From Cliona cf. orientalis (taxonomy: Eukaryota > Porifera > Demospongiae > Clionaida > Clionaidae): a stretch of DNA of 64,000 nucleotides. Location: NCBI GenBank assembly GCA_963930775.1, contig OZ005689.1, positions 14,074,923 to 14,138,922 on the forward strand, given 5' to 3'. Each line of letters starts with the position of its first letter. Position 1 is the first letter of the stretch. The notes beneath the pieces were generated by a model that searched no databases, had not been told where the DNA came from, and saw nothing but the letters and a program-made list of their open reading frames with translations. Positions 1 through 11,336 of this stretch are shown piece after piece. The position numbers and the translations under genes were made by a program.

Positions 1-655
1 ATTTCTCTAATAGGCTAATTAAGAATTATCACTAACTGCTACATCTATACTATTTGCCTTGACCCTGAAAAGTCTGGTCACATGGGTTCTTAGATAAAAG
101 CATTGATTTTTGTCTTACCCTTGCTTGGTCGATATCTTATTTCCATGCAAGTCTAAGTCTTGTACAATCATGGCCCAGCAAGCTAATTTGGTCCCCAACA
201 ATTAAGAATGTGCAACAGAAGTGGTCCATATAAACCCACATGACCAAACCAGAAATTAAAGAGTTTAGTATGTAGCCCAAATGATTTAGTTTATTTCATT
301 AACATCAATGATTAATTTGGGTGCAAAATCCCCGATATGTATGTAGTTGTGTGTACAAGTATATCACTTTGTCTCTACCTTGTCTGGGTAGCAGCCCTGG
401 TTCACCCAGACTAGTTAGTGCTAATAATATTAAGAGACCATGAAGTACATGTACATGCAGAATGTCACTATTATCAACCTCTGGTAATAATAATATGAGA
501 TCACTCCAAATAATGAATCAGATCAAGGTGACATGTGGGTTCAACATTTATTATAATTTTAATTATTTATTATTAGTATGTACCTTCCAAGTATATGACA
601 TTGTATTCCCAACTATCCAAAGTACATAGTAATAATATTGCTGACCAGCATTTGA
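1..655. repeat. Segmental duplication, copy 1 of non-coding flank
   Basis: This stretch has no gene. It matches 7160..7955 in the same orientation: both carry the run TTAAGAATTATCACTAACTG, then TCTGGTCACATGGGTTC, then TTGTACAATCATGGCCCAGC, with diverged spacers between. The second copy lies just after a 3' remnant of a TPMT-like gene, so this copy may be the downstream flank of a TPMT copy lying left of the window (inference). The adjacent 640..745 bases recur inverted at 16556..16660. Confidence 0.8.
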
Positions 656-793
656 CTAGGGCTACCAGTCCGACTGTCAGCACAAGAATGATGATCATAG
701 CTCTTTCCATTTCTGAGATACAGGTATCTGATTATATGTGGAGGCTGATATTTGATTGCTGACTCTAGCTACCTCCCCGTTTTCCTGTAAGCA

Positions 794-2959
794 TTAAGGT
801 ACCATTAAATTGCGTGGGCGTGAGGTGGGGGATATGACACCTAAACCACATCAAAGTCATTAGTGAGGTGCATGTTGTGTAACCACGCCCTTTTAATTGC
901 ACAGGTCTCAGGGGTGTGGCTGCTAGAGCCGGAAGTGTTCATTTAATATCCTCCATGGACCGGAAGCCGAGCCGGAAGGGAGGGGCCAGGCCACGCCCAA
1001 AACAGCACCACCCTGTGCCTCAAGGACCATCATTCTCAATCAAGTGCCGACTGGCCACCGGATGTCCACCGGAAGCCCACAATCAATCCCAATTAAAACA
1101 CACAGCTTCCTCAAGGCCGTTCTGCCACACCGCCCACACAAGAGCTCACCTCATTTCCTGTATAGGCGGAGTAACAACACGTCATTGCAACCACATCCGC
1201 TTCAAACCATCGTCAGCTTCCGTCCAGCCGTACGGTCCCCTCGATCACACGGGCGTACAGTGCCTCATTAACTGACATGGCGTCACCTTTGACCTCCTGC
1301 CACGCCTCCAAAGCCTCCTGGCCGGGTTCAAAGGTCACCACCGCATCCGGGACACGCCCACCTATCGCTGCGGCCAAGTCCCAGGCCCCGACACCCAAGC
1401 ACTGGCCTATGAAGCCACGCCCAATCGGAAGCAATAAAACCTGCATTAACGCACACGCACACACTCCACACAGTGCCAGGAACACGCCCACATGCTTAAT
1501 TAGGCCTAATTAGCTTTTTTTTTCAAGGCGACCTGAACACTAAGCAGAAAAAAAATTGTCCAAAACCACCACATATACTCCAATTTTGACTAAAGTAGGT
1601 AAAGGTGGTCACGTTTGTGTGCGCGGGTATTCCCCGTTTTTCACGTAGCGCGTGGGCGGAAAACATTGCAAACGCGTGGCTTCCCTATACAAACATATGG
1701 GAAAACTTTAAAGGGCCGTAACTTCAATTCAAAGGTGTGAATCAAAATTCTTTCAGGTCAAATCTCTAGTTTCGACCCATTCTGCGTGCCCGTGTAAAAA
1801 TTATGTCCCCAAGTACTCCCAAACTCCCCATGAATTAGATTATTTATTTAATTATTTAAATCTTTTTTTTTCAAGGAGACCAGAACACTAAGCAGAAAAA
1901 AAAATTGTCCAAAACCACCACATAGTTGATCTGGATGCTTAGTAGAGCCATATAATGTAAGCAGGCACCCTATACTCCAATTTTGACCAAAGTAGGTAAA
2001 GGTCGTCACGTTTATGTGCGCGCGCCTAACGGGGATTCCCCGTTTTTCACGTAGCGCGTGGGCGGAAAACATTGCAAACGTATGGCTTACCTATACAAAC
2101 ATACGGGAAAACTTTAAAGGGCCGTAACTTCATTTCTAAGGCGTGAATCAAAATTCTTTCAGGTCAAATCTCTAGTTTCGACCCATTCTGCGTGCCCATG
2201 TAAAAATTATGTCCCCAAGTACTCCCAAACCCCCCATGAATTACAATTTGCTTTTTTTTTCTACTTAGTGTGTAACAAGGCGACCTGAACACTAAGAAGA
2301 AAAAAATTGTCCAAAAACCACCATATAATTGAGCTGGGTGCATAGTGGAACCATACAATGCAAGCAGGCAGCCTAAATTTCAATTTTGTCATAAAGTTGG
2401 TAAAGGTCGTCACGTTTATGTGCGCGCGTGGCCCCGCCCCTCACGTAGCGCGTGGGCGGAAACATTGCAAACGCATGGCTTCCTATACAAACATATGGGA
2501 AACTTCAAAGGGCCATAAGTTCATTTCTAAGGCGTGAATCAAAATTCTTTCAGGTCAAATCTCTAGTTTCGACTCAGTCTGTGTGCCCATGTAAAAATTA
2601 TGTCCCCAAGTACTCCCCAACCCCGCATGAATTAGATTATTTAAATTTTTTTTTCTATCTATTTAGTGTTTAATTTTCTACTTAGTGTTTAATTAGTGTT
2701 TAATTAATTAAGTCGTTGCGGTTAATAGTTAAGAAAGAATGCTTTGATCTTGCTTTGATATGGGCAATTACCGATCTTTTCTTCAGGGGCCACTTCCGGT
2801 CGCTAATTACACGCGCATAATCATCCCTGGCCGATTCTGGACACGCCCACCTTCGACCAAAAACACTCGTATGGCCTCTTCGGCCACGCCCCTTCACGAT
2901 TCGCTAATTGAATTAGCCATTCCTGACGCTCACGCCCACGCAATTAAATGGTACCTTAA
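794..2959. mobile_element. 2.2 kb element with 27-bp inverted termini and TTAA flanks
   Basis: The ends at 798..824 and 2929..2955 are inverted copies of each other over 27 bases with one mismatch; each begins GGTACCATT and runs into GCGTGGGCGTGAG. Both are flanked by TTAA (794-797 and 2956-2959), the target duplication typical of piggyBac and Kolobok transposons. Inside are a GC-rich block (about 900-1500) and a three-unit tandem array (1515-2700). No transposase is recognisable, so it would be non-autonomous or decayed. The superfamily is inferred from TTAA only. Confidence 0.7.
1515..2700. repeat. Tandem array of three ~350-390 bp units
   Basis: Units start near 1515, 1862 and 2255. Each contains, in order, GAACACTAAG, AAATTGTCCAAAACC, AAAGGTCGTCACGTTT (one base changed in unit 1), CACGTAGCGCGTGGGCGG, TACAAACATA and CAGGTCAAATCTCTAGTTTC. 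Units 2 and 3 carry about 50 extra bases that unit 1 lacks. The array ends in short TTTAGTGTTTAATT repeats. No coding potential is seen. Confidence 0.85.
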
Positions 2960-3054
2960 AATCGACAACCATTTGAAGTTTCCGGCAGTTTCCAATTGCC
3001 CAATTCAATCATAGATTATATATTCCCCTACCCTGATTCAATTTCCTGTTCTTT

Positions 3055-3180
3055 AGTACCGTATTTCTTCTAAAAATTCGGCCCTTCTAATTATTCGGCA
3101 CCCATTACCGAAGTTTGTAGAGAGTGGACCTTACTGACTGATTGAATATATATAGTCTCTAATTTTTCGGAAAAGGTCGT
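3055..3180. mobile_element. Decayed MITE end (TACCGTATTT family)
   Basis: It begins TACCGTATTTCTTCTAAAAA, close to the terminus of the TA-flanked elements at 28688 and 29694, and ends near CTAATTTTTCGGAAAAGG. The inverted match between its ends is weak, so this is a fragment or an old copy. Confidence 0.4.
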
Positions 3181-3299
3181 CATGCGTATATGCCTACCTG
3201 CATTGTATACTATGTTATATATGTGACGCTAAGAGCGGGGGGGAGGGGGTCTAGACTTAGCATCACAATGACGCTAAGGGTGAGCAAATTCAGTTTGTG

Positions 3300-3560
3300 A
3301 AAGCCCCCTTAGTGGGGGAGCCCCTCTTAGTTAGCACTGTAGAGCAATTTATAGGTCCTTGGAATGTTAATCAAAGCGGCTAATTGACATTCCAAAGACC
3401 TAAAAATTCATCTATAGTGCAAACTAAGAGGGACTCCCCCACTAAATCAATAGCGCTGAGTTCGAAAATCACAATAATATCCTCTTAAAATCTTCACGAA
3501 AGCCTATAATAGCGATTTAATTAGTGAACTATTAGCCAAAGGTCAAGCGTGTCCTACCTC
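3300..3560. mobile_element. Hairpin MITE, 60-bp arms
   Basis: Arms at about 3316-3377 and 3380-3446 are inverted copies: GGGGGAGCCCCTCTTAG opens the left arm and CTAAGAGGGACTCCCCC closes the right; inside, the CCTTGGAATGT block pairs with ACATTCCAAAG. The flank to 3560, with CTTCACGAAAGCCTATAATAG, recurs in two tandem copies at 37440-37690. Confidence 0.7.
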
Positions 3561-3748
3561 CTCTGAAGCAATATTATTTTCATGCCGAACTTAAGTATTT
3601 ATGGTCAGAATTCAGCAAATACAGGCAAATCGGTGGAGGCACCGGCCCTCTATTGTTGTGTTGTCGGCGGCTCATCCCTGAGCCACACCCACCTCCACGC
3701 GTATACGCGTCCTAGTTCAATTCGCTTCCTGAGCGCAAGATCAGAATG

Positions 3749-3757
3749 TATATAAAA
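3749..3757 (+). promoter_or_regulatory. TATA box upstream of TPMT-like gene
   Basis: The sequence TATATAAAA lies 81 bases before the chosen ATG at 3838, a normal distance for a TATA box with a short 5' UTR. The call is by motif and position only. Confidence 0.45.
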
Positions 3758-3837
3758 TTAATCGTTGATCGTGCATTCCTTCACAGATTGTAGACTTGTT
3801 ATTAAGCTGTTGCAAGAGTTTGGTAGGTGAATTTGGA

Positions 3838-4485
3838 ATGGATGCATCAACTTCTACCACTGCTGCATCACCTGCCCATCCAAACTTGAAACTTTGGGAC
3901 AAGCTATATGAAGGCAAAAAAGATGAATGGACAAATGAAAAGGCTGACAAAGAGGTATTCAAGTGTCATGACGTCCTCGTCAATGGCAAGACAGGCCTAG
4001 CTATCCTAGTCCCAATGTGTGGAAAATCAAAGATCTTGCTGTGGTTTGCAGAGAGAGGACATCGTGTCGTTGGTATTGAATGGTCTGGAGTAGCTGTCAA
4101 GCAGTTCTTTGAAGAGAATGGTTTAGCTTATAGTACAACTTCTTGCATAATCGGAGGAATCGAGATGCCTATGCACACTGCACACGATAAAGCTATAGCC
4201 ATGTACTGTGGTGACCTTTTTGCTTTCAAGGAGGACAATCTGGGTGGTTTTGACTGTATCTTTGACCATGGATCTATAGGGTCGTTCGATTTTACAGACA
4301 CCGTCAAGAGAGCCATGTATGCTGAACTCATGAACTCCTTTACAAAGCCGGGCGGCAGGATTGTGCTCTCCTTTTTTGACTATGAGCACTCTGAGCACCC
4401 AACTGTACCATTTGCAGTTACTGAAGAGAAAGTAACCACTTTCTACAAAGAGCATTTCAGCCCCCCACAGTTGCTGCAAGAATAA
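3838..4485 (+). CDS. TPMT-like S-methyltransferase, frameshifted 3' end
   Basis: This is a single-exon reading frame of 215 codons in the thiopurine S-methyltransferase family, cytosolic SAM-dependent enzymes that methylate thiols and related small molecules. The SAM-binding region LVPMCGKSKILLWFAERGH (about residues 55-75) and the following VVGIEWS match the family, as do FDCIFDHGSIG and KPGGRIVLSFFDYE further on. The start at 3838 is chosen because the copy at 48015 starts at the same place. After LLQE the frame hits TAA; the other copy reads on for about 40 more codons, and a two-base deletion (GAATAA here, GAATATAA there) explains the stop. The lost tail would end at TAG 4595-4597. It may be a recent pseudogene or make a shortened protein; the true substrate is unknown. 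Confidence 0.8.
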   Translation: MDASTSTTAASPAHPNLKLWDKLYEGKKDEWTNEKADKEVFKCHDVLVNGKTGLAILVPMCGKSKILLWFAERGHRVVGIEWSGVAVKQFFEENGLAYSTTSCIIGGIEMPMHTAHDKAIAMYCGDLFAFKEDNLGGFDCIFDHGSIGSFDFTDTVKRAMYAELMNSFTKPGGRIVLSFFDYEHSEHPTVPFAVTEEKVTTFYKEHFSPPQLLQE

Positions 4486-4597
4486 TGCTAAAGAGACTGC
4501 TGAAATTTATGACTTTAAAGAAAACACACTATTTCCTGTGTGGACTTTCAGCCGCCACTCATGGAAGGTAGTGCTTTTGATCAAGATTTCAGCATAG

Positions 4598-6344
4598 CTA
4601 GCTATAATATTATGCTATGATTGAACCGCTGTGGACTTGTTTTAATATACTAGCTAGCTATATTATCGATAATTAGACATAGTGAACATTAGCTTATAAA
4701 TTTACACTCATCCTACTGATCAATGATTTCTGTATATTATCTTAGGTGATAATTTTGTCATTAGCACTAGTGCATGACTTATTTCTTGTTTGCCCTCATG
4801 ATCACACATGTACGTTATCACTCATTACACCATACATTGTATCACCATGCACACGCAATTCTGTAATAATTAATATTATTTTACAACTTCACTGAAACTC
4901 AGTTATTATTGAGTGTATATAAAATTAAGCTGCATGTATTCCATCTAATTATAAGAATAAGAGAGAGAATAAGAATCTTATTAATCACCGTTAGTAGCAA
5001 ATCTACAAGACTATATTATCCTTTCGAGTGTTATCCAAACTTTTGTACAAAACACCTCCTGGGAGTAGTATAGCTATGATAATTGTGGGTATGCTAGGGC
5101 TTCTGTATTGGTAAATTAAAGCTTCCAGTCACAGATGGATGTAGACCACACAAAAAGATCATAAAATTTAATTGTAATTCCATGGCAGCTTAATCATACA
5201 TTAGCAGTTGAAGGTCCACTTCCTTTGTTGTAGGCTTGGGGCCAAGGCAGAGCTGGAGCCAGCATTTTTTAAGTGGTATGTATAAAAATTAATTATTCAA
5301 AGTATTATTATTGCGTAAGCTGATTGGTAGGACATAGTCCCAGCGGGAGGAGGATGTCTCTCCTTCCAAGCTCAAGGGTATTATGGTAGCAAAAATGCAC
5401 TAATATAGCATAAAATTAATCATTGCCTGGTTGTAACAGGAGTAGACTAAGAGTATGCAACACACATAGCTAGTAGTAGTACAACATTCTCTTTCTAAAT
5501 TTGACGTCACAGAATATTATTAACACGCATGCAACCACTAAAACCATGAAGCCATGAATGTTGTGTCAGCACCACCCTATCAGGGGGTTAAACCATTGGA
5601 TAGTAACTAGCTCAGGCAGCTGTAGCTATACTGAATGTGTCAGACTCCATTGCTGCAATCTTTTAATGATCAGGTTATGATGTCAAATCTGTAAAGAGAT
5701 TTTTAACTTGTACTACTACTACTACAAGTGTTGCATACTCCTGGCTCTAATGAATGGCTATCACATGATCAATGATAGCACAATATCAACAATAGGCAAA
5801 TGGGGTAGGATTTGCAGCACAATATCTGATGATGATCACCTGTCAGCTGCATTTGTAGCTGAACTGACATGTACACCACGTTTGCACACTCCATACAAGA
5901 CAAACGGGATGGGGTTTAATGAGGAGAATGACTGGTATGTTTAATGGAATAAACGTTTGCAATGACAAGACCAAGAGGCAAGTTAAGCCATAATAATTAT
6001 TATGCCATGCAAGGACAGACTTGGTAAGTTTCTTACCTTCATAAAAATCGGTACGGCCATGGCCGAATAGGAGATGCCAGCCCTAGGCCTGTAAGGTGAA
6101 GTGTACTGACACTACTCCTTACCATCCAGCAATACAGCTACACCAAAGAATGTGACCATTAATTAAATAATCAGGCTATACAGTCAAATTAACTCAATTG
6201 TGGTCAGAGATTGGTCATGCCTCACACATAGCTAGAGTGTACCATGTCATTATTGAATATCATAATAATAATATAAGGCTTCTGTACCTGCTCAGCTTCC
6301 AGTATAGTTCAATAAATCACACAGGAGATCATACATGGCAGATG
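4598..6344. other. Non-coding stretch
   Basis: AT-rich sequence with no reading frame that has splice sites or recognisable motifs. I see nothing else supportable in it. Confidence 0.6.
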
Positions 6345-6377
6345 TAGTTTCGTCCCGAGGGTCTGGGAACGAGATTA
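6345..6377. mobile_element. 33-bp minimal MITE with perfect 9-bp target duplication
   Basis: The element is little more than its two ends, TAGTTTCGTCCC and GGGAACGAGATTA. It is flanked on both sides by TGGCAGATG (6336-6344 and 6378-6386). The termini match the family seen at 15115, 33518 and 46525. Confidence 0.75.
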
Positions 6378-6622
6378 TGGCAGATGTGACTATTATAACA
6401 TGACATTGTGACAAGCCAGAACTACAGACATCATCTATATAGGCCTGTTTGAGACAGCCAGAACTGCAGACATCACGTAGGTCTGTTTGAGATAGTTCTT
6501 GCAAGAATTGTGACTATAATATGAGAGAATATGATTCTGAATAATGATAGAATGCTATGAAAATTGTTGCAGCACTTGTGTTATTAATAATTATTGCATT
6601 ATCTCTTCCCACACTCCTTTAT

Positions 6623-6720
6623 ATTGATATGCGAGAAGACTCTCCTCATGCATGGAAGGTAGTGCTTTTGATTAAGATATTAGCATAGCTAAGCATATTA
6701 TAGCTATTGTGACTTCCTGA
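6623..6720 (+). pseudogene. 3' remnant of a TPMT-like gene
   Basis: The last ~20 codons of the TPMT-like gene are recognisable (ATGGAAGGTAGTGCTTTTGA through ATTAGCATAG), followed by the same 3' flank as the copy at 48015 (GACTTCCTGAGG). An internal block present in the other copies, between the CTC and TCATGGAAGG parts, is missing, and no 5' part is found. It is a truncated relic. Confidence 0.8.
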
Positions 6721-7159
6721 GGAGTTTCTTAATGCACTAGCTAAATTAAATAATAACATAATAACTGTGTGTTGTATTATTAATAAAGGGGTAGCTAAAG
6801 ACCATAAATGCATACATGTACTAAACAGTGAGATTGATGCTAATAGATTCAAATGAGGCATGGAAGTTGTTACTTAATTGTATAGTGTTAGCTTGTTCAA
6901 CTTCTGCCATGTGTGCATATATTAATTATACTAGCTATTGGTATATTATTATACAAACTATTAAATTTCATGTATATAAGTCATTCATAGCTTACTATAA
7001 TATATAGTCACACACAATCACAAGATAGGCAGACCAGGAAATTATGTAGCTAAGAAGGTGCTAATTAACAGTGCACCAAATAAAAGAATGAAATGGTGCA
7101 AGATGGTATAAACTCTCTGATGGGTCTATTATAGAGAACCCCTCGATCTCTAATGTATC

Positions 7160-7955
7160 AATTATTTCGCTAATATGTTAATTAAGAATTATCACTAACT
7201 GCTAAGTCTACACTAATTGCCCAAATGTCTGGTCACATGGGTTCCTAGACAAAGCATTGGTATTTGTATTACCCTTGCCTGGTCAATACCTTATTTCCAA
7301 GTCTAAGTCTTGTACAATCATGGCCCAGCAAACTAATTTTGCCAAGGGATGATGATCCCCAACAATTAAGGATGTGCAACAGATTGGTCTGTATAAGCCT
7401 AGCTACATGACAAACTAGAAAGAGCTTACTAGCTACGTAGCCCAAATAGCTAAACAAGTTTAGTTTCATTCACGATCACATCAATGATTAATTTGGGTGC
7501 AAAATCCTCAATACATACGAGATTGTGTGTTCTAGTCCATCATTTTGTCTCTACCTAGTCTCCCTTCCTCTCTTGTGTAGGGGCCCCAGGGCACCTATCG
7601 GACTAGTTGAAGAGAGCATGAAGTACATGTACAGAAAAGATGCAGAAGTCCTTATTTATAACCTCTGGTAATAATAATATGAGACTAGTCCAAACACTGA
7701 TCAATGTGACACGTGGATTCAGTGTACCTTCCAAACAAACGTATTCTGTTGGTGTCCATGCAAGTGGGTTAGTGTCATAGTAAAAATATTATTAGTTAAA
7801 TTAAAGTATGCACTCTCCCATGACACTACCTTATCTCTTGTCATACTATCAACGTAGATAGTTCTCTTCCTAGACCCTTATATTCAATTTGTGGCCTCCT
7901 GAATATGTAGCAATACTGCAATAATGTTGGTGACCAAAACATAATAACATTTGGA
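7160..7955. repeat. Segmental duplication, copy 2 of non-coding flank
   Basis: Diverged direct copy of 1..655. It lies between the TPMT 3' remnant (6623..6720) and the VioB-like gene. No gene is seen in it. Confidence 0.8.
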
Positions 7956-8149
7956 AAAGGTCGTCACCACCGTCATTCATGTCATTTACATGCACTTCCT
8001 GTTTGCTTGGCTATATCCGAATTTTTGTGGCTAAGTAAAGATTATAACTTCCTGTTCAGGATTGCAAAAGTACTATAAGATCAGCTATATGTCATTCCAT
8101 AGTCTGCAGTTACCCTCAATGTATACATGTAGCTGCTCTTGGACAAACT

Positions 8150-11100
8150 ATGACTTGGCAGGCTTGTGTGAAACTACTCTTTGTCTACTTCACATTTCAG
8201 TAAGTGGTAGCTAGTGGCTAACATGCTGTGTTTCTATATCTGGCTAGCTCATACTATCTCTTTCAATACAGTCAGCAGTTCATCTCCGCTTTCTATCTTG
8301 ACTTTCCACGCTTAAACTTTGCTGGAAATTTTCGAGCTGATGTCAGCACCATCAACAACAATATTTGTAACTACAACCTGCCATCAGCTTTATGTAAAAG
8401 TTGGAACCCAAATGGAACAGGTGAATTTCACTTCTTCAACACGACAATTACATCTGTGGTTTATGAAAACGGAACTCTAACAGAGAATGATCCAGTTGCA
8501 AAACTAGTGGACGTTGATACAGAAGCTCAGACAAAATCTACCATATACGGATTGAAGCTGTCACTACTTTCAGATCCCGAGGTATTCCCACCAATCCCAA
8601 TCTTTGAAGCAGACTGGACGCGTTCAATTATAGCTTATGACATTTGGTTACGTTTGATATGTTCAAAAGGAGGTGATCCTACGCTTTCTTCTCAAGGAAC
8701 AAGCAAGCTAAAAAATGTAGTCTGGAGAGATATTGGTGAATCTGTCTTGCTAGAACAGCTCCAAAGGGCTTCTGAAATGGGCCTGTTATCAGTGAGAACA
8801 ACGTATTACCAGTTCTCAGCAGATTATACGAATGGGAATTTCACATTTGGTAATGTTGTGGGGACAATTGGTATCTCAAAACCTGAAGAGCCACTCAATG
8901 CTGGAGGACAAAGGCTGCTCTCCTACAAGGGAGTGCCGTTTCCAAATATCACTGTTCCTCAAACAGATTCCTGTTTTGATGTCACTACCAAAAATGAGAA
9001 TATCTTTTGGACCTACAAAGCACCGTTCAGCATACAAGAGGTTGACAACAGTGTGTGGTTGAGTGTTGATCTCAGCAATGCATTGGCCATGGATTTATAT
9101 GGCAATATCCGAGACCTTGGGGAACTAAGATTTGCACTATTTGTGGAAAATTTATGCTGTATGGATCTAATTGAAGCAAAAATCGACTACTTAGCTGACG
9201 GATGGCTCAAACGTACTGGGGGATTGTTGACATTCGCTTGCATGATAATCAGCTAAAAAGACTGAATAAATCGCATCTCTTGCTTGTACGAATCTTGCCG
9301 ATGGACAGCGTTAGTCATAATGATGCCTATAAAGTCTGTGAATTGCTTCCCAGTCAAAAAGATAGTGCGGAGTCGGTCGTTGTGTTACTGAAAGAGATCC
9401 GATACTTCATTCGACCAATGGACTACATTGTTTTCCGACTTCAAAGGACATACAATGATGTAGCAGATGTGAATTTGCTCGTTACTGACTTTGGTGCTCC
9501 TATAGAAAATTTGTCGGTTAATATTAGTTTGCAAGGCAATCCTTATCCCTCGATGGGAATCATACAGAGCAACAACATAGTAACAACAGATAAGAATGGT
9601 ATTGCAAGCTTTAGTTTACAGATAAACAATGCAACAGAGGAAAGAATACCATATCCTCGCAGAGTTGATGAAAACTGTTCTAGGACATGTAACCAGTCAG
9701 AGATTTATACACTGACTAATTTCAGCATTGATGGGCAACTGTACCAATACAATTACAATGTAATTGGAGCTGATGAAAACATAAATTGCAGTGGTCAAGC
9801 TGATTCTGTAGCTGCAACTGAGCAGTTTGTCTTCTGTACTAATCTTATTACCATTCTAGCACATTCAGATCCTTACGAGTTCAATTACACCGAACCATAC
9901 ACATGGGTGGATCACGTCCAGCCAATATTTGAGCAGTATTACAGACTGTATCCAGTGATGAGCAAAATACTGAACATGAGCAATTACAGCAATGTAGTTT
10001 TACCTCACAATATCAACCTACTACGCTTTGCCATGAGCCGTGATTTTGACGACCCAACTTACATGCCAGTGATCAGAGATTTGTCCCCTTTAAAACAGCA
10101 AGTTGTTCTTCGGTGGCTTGATAATCCTATATATAGCACAGAAGATAATGTTTTTCCCAATGTATCTGAGCCAATCTGCTATCCACAGAGTAGTATAATA
10201 CCACAAGTCCCTACGTGTCCCGCCATAACTGTTCAGATGGTTCAATTTCATCCAACTGGTCAATCCTATGATATTTACTATGACATTTTGATGCCATCTG
10301 AGGGCAATTCATCTCAAAAGTGTCAATGGCAGAATAACTGTACTGTTGAATTATTAAAGCAGCATGTTCAGCAAGCTATTGAGTTAGAATTTGCTACGAT
10401 TCCATTGTACATGACCTCTCTGTACTCCATTGTGGATGGCTGTAATAGTGAAGTGTATTCGTTGATTCGTGGTATACTAATGCAGGAAATGTTGCACATG
10501 GTACAAGTTGCTAATCTTCTTATTGGCCTGGGTGGTACACCACAAATTGACTCCGTAAATGCAGCACCTTCTTACCCTAGAACTGGTCTACCAGGTTGTG
10601 TTTTACCGAATTTGAAACTAACTCTTGAAAGAGCATCTCTTCAGCATATTAATGACGTGTTTATGGCAGTAGAATTTCCCCATGAAACAGATGTAGCCTT
10701 GAATCGTACTGAATTTACAAATGCAACTATTGGCCAGTTCTATAATAGCAAATGAATAACTGCATCTTAGAACTAACAGAGAGTGGTCAAAACCTATTCT
10801 CAAATGACCGCACATCAGAGCAAGTCCGGTGGCCCTGGAATAACACTTACGGTACTCTGCACATAGTGAACGATTCAGTAAGTGCTATGAACGCCATTAA
10901 GGAAATCATTGAGCAAGGAGAAGGTACAGGTCCAATAGATCCAGATGATGAAGGAAATCAATTGGCTCACTTCTACAGATTCGAAGAGATTTTATGTGAG
11001 GCCTTCCTTGTCAAAAATGAAACTCACTATTCCTACAGTGGTGAACCTATAAGGTTTCGGCAAGACGGAGTCTGGCCAATGAGGAACAACCCTAGCAAAA

Positions 11101-11336
11101 ACGGAATACCACGTGGAACGCGTGCATACTACGAAACCAGAGCATTCCACAAAGTATACAGAAGCCTACTTGGAAAGCTTCAAGAAACATTTAGTGGGGA
11201 ACCTGAGAAGATAAGGGAAGCAGTAGCTTTGATGGAATCCCTTCAGGTACATGCTAAAAGGGTCATGTCCACTAAACTTGATCCAGGAAGTGAAGAAACT
11301 GTGGGACCAGTATTTGACTACTTGTGGGAGGATTAG
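8150..11336 (+). CDS. Secreted VioB/RebD-like ferritin-fold enzyme, two frame lesions
   Basis: Homologue of bacterial VioB, RebD and StaD, which couple two indole-pyruvate imines on the way to violacein and rebeccamycin. Model: exon 1 8150-8199, intron 8200-8271 (GTAAGT..ACAG), exon 2 8272-11336, about 1,038 aa. Exon 1 encodes a signal peptide (ACVKLLFVYFTF). The N-terminal domain has the family opening FPRLNFAGNFRADVSTINNN. The C-terminal ferritin-like domain starts near residue 710, with AIELEFATIP and QEMLHM (Glu and ExxH ligands), and ends with RFRQDGVWPM and GPVFDYLWED. Two lesions shift the frame: at a G5 run (9218-9222) and an A3 run (10750-10752). Each is consistent with one missing base, so sequencing error or a young pseudogene are both possible. 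The frame is otherwise open, with more than 15 N-x-S/T sites. The substrate in an animal is unknown. Confidence 0.82.

Noticed and set aside
1213..1491. 92-codon minus-strand frame with a protein-like look (LAAAIGGRVPDAV)
   Set aside because: It starts only at GTG, has no splice context, lies inside the TTAA-flanked element and no family was recognised.
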